Assembly (NCBI GenBank): GCA_028456385.1
Contig: JALNQF010000040.1
Location: 1-64,000, forward strand
Origin: Ophiosphaerella korrae
Lineage: Eukaryota > Ascomycota > Dothideomycetes > Pleosporales > Phaeosphaeriaceae
Length of the DNA: 64,000 bases
Direction: 5' to 3'
Part shown: piece after piece, positions 48,329 through 59,640 of the stretch
Layout: each line of letters begins with the position of its first letter
How positions within the stretch are numbered: the first letter of the stretch is position 1
The notes under the pieces: generated by a model
What the model was told of the DNA's origin: nothing
Seen by the model: the letters and a program-made list of their open reading frames with translations, nothing else
Database searches by the model: none
Made by a program: the position numbers and the translations under genes

Positions 48329-50269
48329 ACACCACTATCGATGCCTCCCACGCGGCCAAACCACCGCATAGCATTGAAAATACTGCCGACGATATTCATC
48401 ACCTCATCTTCTCAACATTAAGCGAAGTTTCACCGTCTACGATGTTTAATGTCGCGCAAACCTCACGGAGTCTGCGCAGAGCCGTGCTGCCGTTTACATA
48501 TCGAGATCTGATCTTGAACAAAAAGTCGAGTGGCGAACAGGCCGCGAAGACTTACAAAGTTCTTCCTGACATCTTTCATAGGGACAATACCAGCGAAATC
48601 GCGAGGCATGTTTGTAAAATCATCGTCGAAGATGATTTGCCCGAAGCAGATCTCATGTTGGTTTTGGATAAAATCTCCCAAGTTGGTCACCTTCGCCGTT
48701 TAGCGTAAGCTCCCCTTTCGGCCTGGGGTATAAATCAGACTAATCTCGAATAGATGGAACACTTCCGCTCATATGCCGGCATCAGTCTTTGACATCATTC
48801 ATGCAACTTAGCCAGACCTCGATTTATCAGTTCATGTCCGCAATCGCCCAGCCGCCAGCGTAGATACACATCGCCAAATGGATATGAAATTACTTTCATG
48901 CCCTCTTTTGAGATCTCTCGCATATACTGTATACCATGAAGGCTACAGTGTCGACAAGCCTTGTCGATCAGAATGGCCTAAACTGACTGAGGCCATCTTG
49001 GCTGGTGGGAGCGTGCGAAGCCTGCGGATTCGAAGTGAATGCGATGGTGGGGCGCAAGGGCCACAGGGTAACAAGGTATTATCAAAAAAGACACCAAAGT
49101 CCATGGTAGGACTGGCTATTTTACTACACACTCGCCTGCCCGCCCTACAGGAGCTAATTCTCTACATCAATTCGTGGAGGGACTCAACACATCCTCGGTC
49201 CGTAGAACATTGTCATTTCTTTCAGGATACCGTAGATCTATCTCGCTTGAGAAGACTTGATTTTGGCACAGAAAACCCAGACAATTTTTTTGTTTCCTTC
49301 AATGGGTCACTCCCAAACCTCAAATTCCTGAAGTTTGGTGTCATGGGAACTCCTCCAGTCTCAGCAGCAGCATTCATTGATTCCATTCCTGCGTTGGAAG
49401 GCCTCGACATAGCAAGAGCGCAAGCCGGCATCGACACCTTGTAGCCTGCTGTCTTGAAACATAGAGATAATCTCAAAGAACTCATGTTGAGAACCACCAG
49501 ACAGACGCAAAGTTATGATCTCGATCCTCTATACCTCGATTTTCAAGTCGTTAAAGCGATCATCAAGAAATTTTATTCGCTTGAGCGTTTAGGCCTGGAC
49601 GTACCGTGTCAACATCAGCTAATTCATTTAACCTCCTTTGATAATCACAACGACTGACAAAATTTCTAGGTTGATAGCAGATATATGAAAGCTTTTTTAT
49701 TTGCAAAACTAAAGAAGCTGGACTTGTTCCTTCGTCTTCCAGGAGAAGCGTCGAATTTCGCTAATAAACTGCATCAAAATGCTATGGACACGATCCCAGC
49801 TCCACGCCCCAATGAGCAAGGATGCAAGGGTACCGCAATCAGCATGATGAAGAGTATATCTAAAGCTCAAAGATCACCTCTTGAGTGGCTAACGTTTCGT
49901 TTCTCTCGAATTGGCTATGAAGATAGGGCCCAGCCCTACTCGATGCAGGGCAATTTGCAATTACGAAGGAGCAAAGATGAAGCGGCCAAGGGTAATACTC
50001 AGTTTCAATTCCGAGGCAGTGCAGATTGGTCCTAGGGCTCGGATTTTCAGGAAGAATTAGACCATATGGAAGAGTAATCTGTAGAATCACTGGTCGCAGA
50101 GGGCGAGAACTCAGATGATGAAAACAAGGTCCTCATCACCCACAGTCGTCGCAACAAGCGACTTGCCGGTGGAAATGATGAGCTTTCGGTGTCAGAGAAG
50201 AAGGTTTGCAGGCGTTTAAGGATAAAAATCGTTCGACATTTGTGCTACCAGGAGCTTATACGGGAATAG
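48329..50269 (+). pseudogene. F-box/LRR-like gene broken by in-frame stops
   Basis: One reading frame, joined over introns at 48705-48753 (GTAAGC...ATAG) and 49601-49669 (GTACCG...CTAG), carries protein-like sequence for about 600 codons. The F-box-like start is ADDIHHLIFSTLSEV followed by FNVAQTSRSLRRAVLPFTYR. Leucine-rich parts follow (LPALQELILYINSW, LSRLRRLDFGTE, LPNLKFLKFGVMG, HRDNLKELMLRT) and an acidic/basic tail (RRNKRLAGGND). It is interrupted by TAG 48809, TAG 49442, TAG 50033 and TAA 50075, with no frameshift. The third TAG follows a decent-looking end (GSADWS), so the true end could be there. The stop at 49442 precedes PAVLKH where related proteins often have Trp, so TGG to TAG is likely. 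The first exon upstream of the acceptor at 48328 was not found. Confidence 0.7.
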
Positions 50270-51662
50270 CTACGCTAGGATGATGTGCTGGTGCCTATGA
50301 TGACACCTTGGTGATTGGGTGAGATATTTACTCAATATGGGCTCAAGCCAGCCAATGCCTAGAGACCATCATCTCGCCATAAATCTTCTCGCTCAATAAA
50401 CCAGCGGATATAGAAGATCATAAATAATTCACTCCTCCTATTCAAAATGCTATCTTCAGATGATAATTATGTTCAATTGCTCACTACTCATTCAACGCAG
50501 GGCTACTTTAAGTTACCATCCTCATAGAACAGCCAAATAGCACTACCACTGGCTAGGATGAGCTGCAGCACCTTCTCTGGCATGTACAAGATCTTCGTTG
50601 CAACTTTACAGGACCTGACCATAGGGATAACTTATCTGAGATGAGAAATCTCACAAGCTGTCTCGCAGAGCCCAGTGAAGCCTCCATGGCAAGACAACAC
50701 CCGTGCAAGCATCCCTAGGTAGTCAATGCTATTTGACTTAGCAATGGTATGAGAGTGGTGCGCCAGACCTTGGATTCATTGGACCGAGCATGGCATATAA
50801 TTATATTGCCTTCGCTTAGTTCGTTAAACAGAACACCGCAGCTCTCTACATACCTATAATTTCTGAGGACTAATTATGCGTCGACAATCAGGAGTGTCAG
50901 TTGTAGCTCCTCTTGTACGTGGCACGGGTCAGCCGGTGTACACGACAACTGCAATCCCAGTGAAGGAGACACCGCAGGGACCATCAAGAACTGTGGACAC
51001 TTTTACGATACCGTCAAAAAAAGGCTCTTGCGAAAACATTACTGTAAATTTGTTTATTATCTTTGAAGGGTTGAGACGGTATAGCCGCCATGTGCGGAGC
51101 TGGCGGACAACAACCAGCAACCATAGGCCGAGCGGCGAATATCCATCAGCTGACGTAGTTCGAGTAATGAACCTACAGCCTAATAACGATTTTACAAACC
51201 TCTGGGCCAATTCATCGTATTGCGTGACTTGCGCCAGTGGAAGTACTCGCACTTCAGTGCCCGTCACTTCGATACCCACTAGACATCAACGTCAACATCT
51301 GCCCGCGAAACCATTGCACCGCCCGCACTAACATCATACGATACATCTAGTAATTGTTATGGTACAACTTTACCCTGAGGTTATCGTTATCGAATTTTAC
51401 CAAAGAGTACCTAATGGCGAGACTCATGTAGAAACTGATGGTACATCGCACAATGTTGACTCCAGCGCTCTCAGTCCAAAACTTCCCCATCGTCCGGCTA
51501 AATCCCCCCCTCCTGTGCTTCTGAGATGTATCGCACAAGCCGACCCTGCCTTTTCAACTCCATCAATTTCCCACACCACTCCCCTCTCATCCTCTCGAAT
51601 TCTTCGCCATCATACGCCCCCGTGACCCATCCACAGTCTTCATACAACTTCTGTAATGATCT
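50270..51662. other. Intergenic region without a supported gene
   Basis: Plus-strand frames at 50876-51331 (151 codons) and 51359-51625 (88 codons) are S/T/P-rich and have antisense frames of similar length. There are no motifs, splice links or promoter, so they are not called. The segment at 50280-50480 is AT-rich. Confidence 0.4.
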
Positions 51663-52464
51663 CTATTCGTAAAAACCATCCCGCAGGGCAGGCACACTCT
51701 GCTCTCCTAATTCTTGCCCTATTTGTTTAATAGCTAACTTTGGATCCAGCGGTAGTCGTATGCCTCCAGGGGCAAGATTTTGAAATACAAGAGGGTTTCT
51801 GATGATCTCACATGAGTTTGGCTGCGTGCCATTGATGCATGGTACCCATTCCAGACTCATAAATTTAGCAACAATTTCGGCCAGGGCCAGCTCCGCAACT
51901 CGACTTGATGACTCGTCCCAAAGTTTTATACTAGTATGAATCCATTCTATGATTGTACCTGTGTGTCTTCAGAGCGATAAAATTTGATTGAGATGGGCGC
52001 CAGCACATACATTCGCGTGTATTATAGACCAGATCCATCCTACACTGGCCAGGGCACATTTGCCTGATAGTCAGCCGCAACATCCATGGAGGCAGTAGAA
52101 TGTGGTCTACCGACATAGGATTATTACCCCAGTGCAGAAACTGGATCCAGTGACTTTCATGATCAACAAAGTAGCCAACTGCCTTTGACCGTGGTATGAT
52201 CTCTGTACCATCCTTCTGCCAACCCCATGCTACTTCGCTGCGCAAAGCTAGCATTAAACTTATCGACTCAGTAACTTCACGCTCATATCCGAGTGTTTCA
52301 AACGTATCATTTGAGATTATTTCTGCAGTGTGCAGTGGCTAGACAACATCACGTGCGGAGATGTAGCGCATTGCTATGAGTATGCCATAAAGCTTATGCA
52401 AGCCCAAAAGTAGTGGTGCATGTTTATCGGCAGTCTTACTCATGGTAGTCGTATGGCTACTCAT
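51663..52464 (-). pseudogene. Small uncharacterised gene with one internal stop
   Basis: Two minus-strand exons, 52464-52011 and 51958-51663, joined by a 52-bp intron (GTATGT...ACACAG), give exactly 250 codons. The text is protein-like: HAPLLLGLHKLYGILIAM, SHWIQFLHWGNNPMSVDH, LLPPWMLRLTIRQMCPGQC, then EWIHTSIKLWDESSSRVAEL. A single TAG at codon 42 (52341-52339) breaks it after ISARDVV; CAG to TAG would fit. Alternatively translation starts further in (MLALRSEVAWGW at 52254), giving an intact shorter protein of 180 residues. It lies 241 bp downstream of the HET gene on the same strand and may be linked to it, but no HET motif is visible. The family is not recognised. Confidence 0.55.
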
Positions 52465-52705
52465 TGTTGAAGTTGTGGCGCACGTTTGTCGAAATGAGGG
52501 GTCGCGAGTCTGTCATTAGTCAATCCCGCAGCCAAATATTTTGATGAATAGATCGCTTCTCAAACATCATAGGTTGTAGACTTTGTCGAAATATAGTGTT
52601 GAAAAGTAGTTGATAATTAACTTTACGCAGAGGTGATTTCGCAATTGATTGAACTAGCCAATTTATTTCATTTCATTCTTGATGTAGCTTATTTCCTTAT
52701 TATAA

Positions 52706-54790
52706 CTAGTAGAATAACTCTTCATCCTGAATAAACTGTAAATCATCTAAACCAGTATCGTCAAACCACTCCTGCGCCTCCAGTGTGATGAGCTCTGTGT
52801 TGAAAGGCCTATGCGTATAACGAACCAGAGGACTATATTCGATCCCTTCTTGCAAGTTTTGCTCCTGCGGCACAGGGCCATTAACGTACGATGATCCTTG
52901 ACTCTTGCAAACTTCCAAGCTTAGCCAATCGGCTATGTTGCCCGCAGAAAATCCGTATACTGTGCGATGGAAAAAAGCCCACTCCAATAAGAGAAGGTCT
53001 TCAGCATTCCAGTGTGGCGAAAAGTATTCCCAATCGAGTAGCGGGAAGGCGTCATAAAAGCCATCATGAAAAGCTGCTTGTCCAACTATCCTATACGGTC
53101 TTGACTCAGTATAGCTATTAGTAGGTGTATGCCTGTAATGGACCGTGTGGAAGTCCTCGAGTTTGAGTATAAGACAGATTGAGTTCTTTGTAGGAAAGAA
53201 ACTTGAACCACTGGCCAAGAACCAGTCGCCAACTTTGGTGTGCAGAGGTGCATAGGCAACTGGTCTACCAGAGCTAAGGACTATTTCTCTCAAAGGCTCT
53301 GTAGATGTACCTATGATTGGTACGCGCCCCCCACAGTAAAGGAGTGTCGAGTCTGTCGATGAAGAATTGTGTACTATATCGCGAACATGATGAAGCCGAA
53401 CACCATACCACATGTTCCGGAAGCGGCGTTTCGTTGTTCGCTTCGTCAACGGAGATGAAAGGGAATTGGCCCTTGACCCCTGCCGGGATCGATATGTGGC
53501 ATTAACCTCTGTAGGGACTATACCACGAGTTTTACTGATTGTATCAGGTAGTGGTTTTGAGGGGTCGCCGCCCCAACGACTCTCTAGAGCTTTTTGCATG
53601 GATACTTCATCTGGAGAGATCTCGAAGATCTCATACAAGCGATGAGTCCATTCCAAGTACGTACCCGATACAGGTGTGAGCACCTCATCTTTCAAACAAA
53701 GCTCAAGAATCATGATACAGACCTCAAAACGATCTTTGGCGTAGTCAGGATCAGGCCTCTTGCATTTGCCCCAATCCACGAGGGATAAAATGCCGTACAA
53801 TTTGTCTCGTAGGTCAGCGCATTGAAAATGTTGCATCTCGTCCAGTACTTCTGCCAGTCTACGTGGACCTCGAGCTCCCGATGTGAGGGCCAGGCACCCA
53901 CGTTGAGGTTGTAATTTGTTAAAATCCTCAAACAAGAGGTTGCGGCTTTTCTGTCTAGTAAAAATGTTAGGTTGACGAGCAAGAACAGACACAGTCTTTT
54001 GAGTCAACCATCCCCAGCATGACAGATACTCTTGCTGATTGATCCAGAAGTCCGCAAGCAGGCTGGCCGCTAGAAGCTGGCTGAATGGTCGAATGTCCAT
54101 CCCACAACAAAAGGAGCTCGTTGCAGCGAGATATAGTTCCTGTAGAACCCACAATCTAGTGAAATATGGGCGTTTAAGAAATGATACAATCGCGTTGGTG
54201 AAGCGTTTTCGTGCCTCGGCATTCATTATGAGGAAGCACCTTAGCGAGAGCAACCGGATCGTCGGTATGGGGTTGGGTATGTTCCATACTTTCAAGCTAC
54301 CATAATCTGAGATAGTAATGTGCTTGTGTATAGTCTCCAGAAGGGACTTCCGCGCATCCATTGTTTCGAGAAGAAACTCGCTACCATCTGCGTGTGTACC
54401 GACACATGCAAGTACATGCGCCGCCCTTGCGTAGATCCGACCCATCATTGCCACCTGATGGGTTTTCTCGTGTGTACTCAGTTGATCGATGCATATTGCG
54501 TCAATCCAAAGATAGTGGCCAAATTTGGACGCGTGGGCTTGTCGTAGTGCGTGCTCGCAGTTGGCACGGACTGTCATTTCCTTACCGTTGACGACAATTT
54601 GAGTGGAAAAGGCTGCCTCACCCCATGTGTATGACAGCGCATGATATACTGGTGCGGATTCCAACGACCAGGCACTCAGTCGACAAACCACACGTTGCCC
54701 GACTTCCAGAAGCTCTAATAAACGTATTTCGGAAGAACTGTCTTTGAGAGATGCGTACTTAAACTCAATCAGAGGGGGACTGTCGTCCAT
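52706..54790 (-). CDS. HET-domain (heterokaryon incompatibility) protein
   Basis: Intronless 694-aa protein. The HET domain occupies about residues 48-225: YHALSYTWGEAAF, then the hallmark LWIDAICIDQLSTHEKTHQV and GRIYARAAHVLACVG, closing with YFTRLWVLQELYLA. The remaining part is the usual poorly conserved helical region (LRDKLYGILSLVDW is the common second block) and ends with a small beta-rich section (VGDWFLASGSSFFPTKNS) where HET proteins often have a GD-type motif. In fungi such proteins trigger death of fused cells that differ at het loci; that role is inferred from the domain. The start ATG at 54790 is the first in frame and is followed by a short polar leader. No stop or frameshift is seen, unlike its neighbours. 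Confidence 0.9.
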   Translation of the reverse strand: MDDSPPLIEFKYASLKDSSSEIRLLELLEVGQRVVCRLSAWSLESAPVYHALSYTWGEAAFSTQIVVNGKEMTVRANCEHALRQAHASKFGHYLWIDAICIDQLSTHEKTHQVAMMGRIYARAAHVLACVGTHADGSEFLLETMDARKSLLETIHKHITISDYGSLKVWNIPNPIPTIRLLSLRCFLIMNAEARKRFTNAIVSFLKRPYFTRLWVLQELYLAATSSFCCGMDIRPFSQLLAASLLADFWINQQEYLSCWGWLTQKTVSVLARQPNIFTRQKSRNLLFEDFNKLQPQRGCLALTSGARGPRRLAEVLDEMQHFQCADLRDKLYGILSLVDWGKCKRPDPDYAKDRFEVCIMILELCLKDEVLTPVSGTYLEWTHRLYEIFEISPDEVSMQKALESRWGGDPSKPLPDTISKTRGIVPTEVNATYRSRQGSRANSLSSPLTKRTTKRRFRNMWYGVRLHHVRDIVHNSSSTDSTLLYCGGRVPIIGTSTEPLREIVLSSGRPVAYAPLHTKVGDWFLASGSSFFPTKNSICLILKLEDFHTVHYRHTPTNSYTESRPYRIVGQAAFHDGFYDAFPLLDWEYFSPHWNAEDLLLLEWAFFHRTVYGFSAGNIADWLSLEVCKSQGSSYVNGPVPQEQNLQEGIEYSPLVRYTHRPFNTELITLEAQEWFDDTGLDDLQFIQDEELFY

Positions 54791-56907
54791 AGCATCCAGC
54801 TACTTGATTGCTAGCCTCGCGAGAGACTCAAAGACTACAAAGGGAAGGTGAATTCCTGATACAAGATATGTTGTGTTGATCTCTAAAATAGAAAGCTATA
54901 TGGTGATCTCACGTCAGGCGTGCGCGATCTCGAGGGAAGGCTGTGCTGATGTCCCTTATGAGGCTGGATATAGCCGAACAAATGAAAAGACAGCCCGTAT
55001 GCACGGCCCCCTCGAAGCGTACCCCGACGCGCCACACAAGTAACTTGCCTATCCGAAAATTCAGATTCTCTTTCTACAAAGCCGCCATTATGTTATTGCT
55101 CACGGAGAATGTCCAGCATATTTGTTGGAGGTTGACCCTTTCAGTTGTCATGATGTGATTTTATCCTGTACCTGAGGAGAACTTCAATATACACATTAAA
55201 ATGTTGTCCTCCAGCTACAGTCATCAGTCAACTGATTTCGTTCTTATCTTTCATCAATACTATTCATTCATCCGCCTCGTAAAGTGCGAATAGAGCAACA
55301 CGTCTTGATACGGCCCATAAGCATTATCTAATCTGCTTACAAAAATAAAGCATGTCTAAATTATACAGGTGAAAAGGCACCACGTCCAATAGTAGGTTTG
55401 AAGACTACGTGCTTTTCCAACGGAGTGTACGGGGCAAATTATATTGAACAGCCTGTTCCGCTACCTGCAGTGCGTGATAGACTAACTTGTGCGATGGGCG
55501 CGTTTGACGTATGCGAAGTTTGTATCGATATAGTGGCCTTGTAAATAAGCATATTAGAATTAAATATAGGATATAGATCAGAGAGGGTTATGGTAACTGT
55601 ATAATTGTCTGGAGTGATCCGTGGGACGCGGGATTGTGGGAGGCCGCTGCAAGATTTGTGAGAAAGGAGCTTTTCCGCTCTGGAAATCGCTGGAGAGAAA
55701 TAAGGGATGGAAATCTGGTGAAATGGGAAATTTTGATTCAATCTCAGGATGGCTATCTCTAGCATCGGATTTTCCCGTAAGCTAAGGATTAGCCAGATAT
55801 TCATTAAGGGAGTGAGGAACAGGTGAGACTCTTAAAGCGACGAGGGTGCGGTTTTGTTTGCCTGACAGAGTCTGATTCGCAGTCTCGCAAGTGGAATATC
55901 GCCTCGTTTAGCAAGATATTTCGGTTGGAGTGGTGTATAACTGATTAACCCGAGATTCGTCATTCAGTTGCGTTTAGAGTATTATGGATTGTTGGAGTGG
56001 ACGCACACTAACTATAAACGTCAAATGTGGGGCGAAAATTGCGCTCTGCGCTTTCTATCATCAAAGTCTCGCATTTATCGTACATCTAAGCCTGTCAGCG
56101 CGAAGTAGATGCGGAACGGTGAAGCTATTTCCGTCTTCATCAAGATGACAATGAAATAACCTTGGAACTTTGATAGGGGATACTGTCACGTGATTAGCAC
56201 AGCCACGTCGCCCCGTTTTCGCTTTACCTGGCCAGTTATGAAACTCTCGGCCTTGGGGGCCAATTGGATCCCCTGCACCGCAATCGCGATAGACCTAAAC
56301 ATGAACGTGGAATACGGATGTAATTAAACAGTGGCAGATAATCTTACTATGATGGAGTTTCGTATCTTCTACCGCCTAGAGCTGAACCCAGAATGACTTG
56401 TACTGACACAATTTCAAATTCTGTTAGGCGGAAGGGTGAAGAGGGCGTGCTCTATTGATATACAGGGTCAGGACATGCTGATCCGAACCTCTGCCAAAGT
56501 TTGACGAATCACTAGGCACCTACTATTCTCAGCTCATTAGCTAAATTGCGGCAGGGGTGCGGATCTGCAGGTACCGACCCTGTAATATCAGCCCCACAGC
56601 CTCGTCTTCTATGGCCATTTTCCGCGGGCGAACACGAAATACGATCGATGATCCCGAGAAATTTAGAATGCCAAGATGCCATCCCCGACACTTTTCAGGG
56701 TAGATCATTGCAAAATTTATGGTGATTGGGCCATATAGCTACCAGAGGCTCTGGGGGCTAAAGGTTTAGGCCAGTGCGATATGTGTATCTTAAGTTAGCA
56801 TTATGGCGACTGTATATAAAAGTGCGTGCTGTAAGTGGCGATGAAGCATCCAGATAGCTCCCCTATCTTTTTCTCTGATTTAGACATTGAGAGTCATACT
56901 CAGCAAA
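54791..56907. other. Intergenic region, about 2.1 kb
   Basis: It holds the promoter of the HET gene and, at the right end, that of the secreted protein. A minus-strand frame at 55804-55439 (121 codons, TPDNYTVTITLSDLYPIF) looks slightly protein-like but has no family, intron or promoter support. The rest is AT-rich. Confidence 0.4.
56813..56822 (+). promoter_or_regulatory. TATA box of the secreted protein gene
   Basis: TATATAAAAG lies 95 bp upstream of the ATG at 56908. A pyrimidine-rich leader (CTCCCCTATCTTTTTCTCTG) and the start context CAAAATGG follow, all typical of fungal genes. Confidence 0.65.
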
Positions 56908-57669
56908 ATGGTTCTGCTTAAAGCCACTCTTTCTCTTCTTCCTCTTCTGCTTCCCTTCACAAGCGCCACTGCGCTCCCCCCGAACTTGTCACTCCGAGCT
57001 CCTGCTATCCCTGGAGCGCCAGCAGATCCTCCCAAGCCTGCTAGCGGTGACGGCATCGGTCCCTATAAGTCGAAAGATGCAGGATGGCAAGACTATCTCT
57101 CCAAAGCCAAATTCTTCACTATCGCCGCGGCTGCCGGTGAAATCGGACTCACAAATGCGGAGCGCGGAATGCGACACTACTTGGACAATTCTGGCAATGA
57201 CCTCAACGTTGCTCCAGGGCCCATGATGAAGGACCTTCCCAAGTTTCGTGACGCCGCGCAGGCTTTAGTGCAGAATGAGGCCACTGCTGCGTACAAGGCA
57301 ATATCTGCGGCGAGCGGCAGTAAGACGTTCTCCAGCAAATGGTCGACATATTACGCTGCTAAAGATCAGAGCTGGGATTGGTATTACGCTATTGGCGGCT
57401 TTTCGTACAGCGTGACAGGCATCGTTACGAAGTCATCTGGTGGTGGATCACTCAAGTACCAAATTCATATTTTTGATCGTTACAACTGGGACGATGGAAA
57501 GTCTGTGGATATTGGTCCGTTCCACTTTGAAGATAGGGAACTGGGAGAGTTACATCTGAAAGGTTTAGCGAGAGAATATGTGGTGCGCGGCTCGAGCGAG
57601 GTAAACGAGATTAAGGACTTCAAACCAGGAACTGTTCTTCCACCCCCAAGTACCGGAGGCAGGAACTAG
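56908..57669 (+). CDS. Secreted protein without cysteines in its mature part
   Basis: 253-aa protein with a clear signal peptide (MVLLKATLSLLPLLLPFTSA, cleavage near ATA-LPPN). The ATG at 56908 is chosen over 56887 because it gives a clean signal peptide and a better context. After a Pro/Ala-rich stretch comes a helical half (WQDYLSKAKFFTIAAAAGEI, RHYLDNSGNDLNV) and a beta-rich half (WDWYYAIGGFSYSVTGIVT, IHIFDRYNWDDGKSVDIG, ELGELHLKGLAREYVVRGSS). No cysteine is present, which is unusual for a small secreted fungal protein. From memory, RYNWD-GK and GELH-QGLAREY-type motifs also occur in secreted or toxin-associated bacterial proteins, so horizontal origin is possible; I cannot check this. No intron. 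It stands alone between decayed sequence and looks intact, so it is probably functional. Confidence 0.75.
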   Translation: MVLLKATLSLLPLLLPFTSATALPPNLSLRAPAIPGAPADPPKPASGDGIGPYKSKDAGWQDYLSKAKFFTIAAAAGEIGLTNAERGMRHYLDNSGNDLNVAPGPMMKDLPKFRDAAQALVQNEATAAYKAISAASGSKTFSSKWSTYYAAKDQSWDWYYAIGGFSYSVTGIVTKSSGGGSLKYQIHIFDRYNWDDGKSVDIGPFHFEDRELGELHLKGLAREYVVRGSSEVNEIKDFKPGTVLPPPSTGGRN

Positions 57670-58608
57670 GAAACAGCTCATAGGGAAATATAGTTTACGT
57701 CCCGAATCTTTCCATTTCTATATATTCAAAATTGAATTTAGCAACGATATTACGATGCCAAATTCGTGATGGAGGTGATAGTCTGACTTTCGGGCGCTAG
57801 AGATAAGGAGGAAAACCGAACCTCTATATTGGAAGTTTTAAGGATATTCATCATCTCATACTCCACCCCTGCACCACAAACATATGACTCTAGCATGGAC
57901 CGAGCGAGATAGACATGGGAGCAAGCGCATTTTAGTACAATGCGTGTATCTGTATGCTTCCTTCATTGTCAACAGTTATACTTATACTGCTAGTCTAGGA
58001 GGAAGTGGAGAGGTGCTTGATAGTAGCTAGGATGATATCGATTATAGTTCAAAAGGATGGATTGACAGCAGACCACGCAGAACGAACTGCTAAATATAAT
58101 AGGTGCCCGCACTAAATCAGAGCTGGAAGGGAGCTATATAGTATGATAGGATGCGAGCAATGATAGTAGATCCCAAAACCCGCGCAGCCAGTTGGCAAAT
58201 GGTACGCAATCCAATTTCCAGCAGCTCTAATAGTCATATTTGGAAGAGAAGTTGCCAATCAACGTGTACTTGGGCTCGTCCAGAGGTCTGTCGTCCATGA
58301 AGCCCCGCCTCTCTCAAGTGACCCATGACTCAAACCACAGGAATGAACTATTGCCTGTAGGCAGATTAAAGTACCTCATAAACAAAATTAGGGTGGCTGG
58401 CCAGCAATGGAAAGAGAAAACTGGGCTAATATTTCACTGAATAACGGAATTTCACATATCCTTTCCCAAAGTTAAGAGCTCCTGAACAAGCACATGGGCT
58501 ATCGAAGATAACGAGTTGCGTCTGCGTCAAAAAAAAATGACTTGCATAAATATTAAGAGCCATCCTTCATCACGGTTGAGATCTCTGGAAACCTGCCCGG
58601 CTCCTACC
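57670..58608. other. Intergenic region, about 0.9 kb, AT-rich
   Basis: 3' region of the secreted protein gene and the downstream side of a minus-strand pseudogene. A 66-codon plus frame at 58240-58440 lacks features. No gene is seen. Confidence 0.45.
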
Positions 58609-59640
58609 CTACAGCAACGGCCCTCCTTCTCCACCTCTGAACACCCCATTCATCCACGCGGTCTTATGTGCAGTCATGATCCGCACTAACTCGGCCGGCG
58701 TAGTCGTGCCCAGCAGATCCGCGAATACTGCCGTGTTCTGCCCAGCCGCCTGCAACAGTGGGGGTGCATCCGTGAAGCTCTCGTGTGCAGTATTAGCGAC
58801 GGTGAGCCATAACTTCGGCCCCTTCAACTGTAGTCATGCTGCCACTCAGGTAGGGTCGGCAGCTTTCACTTCGGACACGTAAAGTACTGACTTTGTCAAG
58901 CCAGATTGGAGCAGCGAGCTAAAGAGGGTGTTATCCTAATCTATGGCGGCGCGAAGGCGGGGGTCCTGGCCGACAGCGATGACAGGGGCAGAGCCGCCTA
59001 GTGAGTGCCCTAGCATAGCGACACGGTCAGTTGAAAACTTTCGAGGCTTGCGCCAGGGAAGCAGCTCAGCTATGGCAGCCACATTACTCAGTTGGTCCAT
59101 AATAAAGGATGCGTCCGTGACATGAGCATACAAGTACTGGTCGTACTCTTCCGATGTAGGGTTGCTCGGGCCATTGTTGTACATTACGTGACCATCAGGA
59201 TAGGTGATTATGTTGGAGCCTCCGGGATGGTCAATGGTGATTGCTATGAAGCCCTTGCTGGCGATGGCAGAGGCGATGACATTATAATAGAGACGAGGGA
59301 TGTCTTAACTAGGGGAGAAGAGTAGGATAGGGTTGTCATATAGAGGTGAGAGGTCACTAGGGCCGTCCGAACAAACTGGTAGACGAGCCTACAGGAAGAG
59401 GGGCGTAAGGTTGGCGGTGAAGTTGAATTGCTTTGGAGAAATGCCCCTAGTAATCGGCTAATTTGTTGGGCATGTAGGAGACGGGCACAGTGAAATTGTA
59501 CGTCGCAGGTTGGAAGACGGACAGCATCAATGCCCGAGGAGTCATAATTACATTGCAAGGATCATTGCCGGTGTGATCGATTAGGGTCCCAGTCGTCAAT
59601 GTGACATTGTATTGACCAGGCGGATTAGGGATCAGATTCC
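58609..59640 (-). pseudogene. PAF-acetylhydrolase/lipase-like alpha/beta-hydrolase, nonsense-riddled
   Basis: Minus-strand protein-like sequence runs from about 59640 to the stop at 58609. The central part is diagnostic: ASKGFIAITIDHPGGSN, DGHVMYNNGPSNPTSEEYD, then the nucleophile elbow VAMLGHSLGGSAPVIAVG (catalytic Ser in GHSLG). This matches fungal secreted PAF-acetylhydrolase-like enzymes, where an extracellular esterase role would be expected. It is broken by TAG 59449, TAA 59307, TAG 58938, TGA 58848 and TGA 58836, and by one frameshift between 59449 and 59307. Several stops sit where tryptophan or glutamine is plausible (DY-stop-GHFSK, AID-stop-DNTLF), consistent with RIP. The 5' end and signal peptide were not found. 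This copy is non-functional. Confidence 0.78.

Noticed and set aside
50876..51331. 151-codon plus-strand frame
   Set aside because: Low-complexity, has an equally long antisense frame and no promoter or family.
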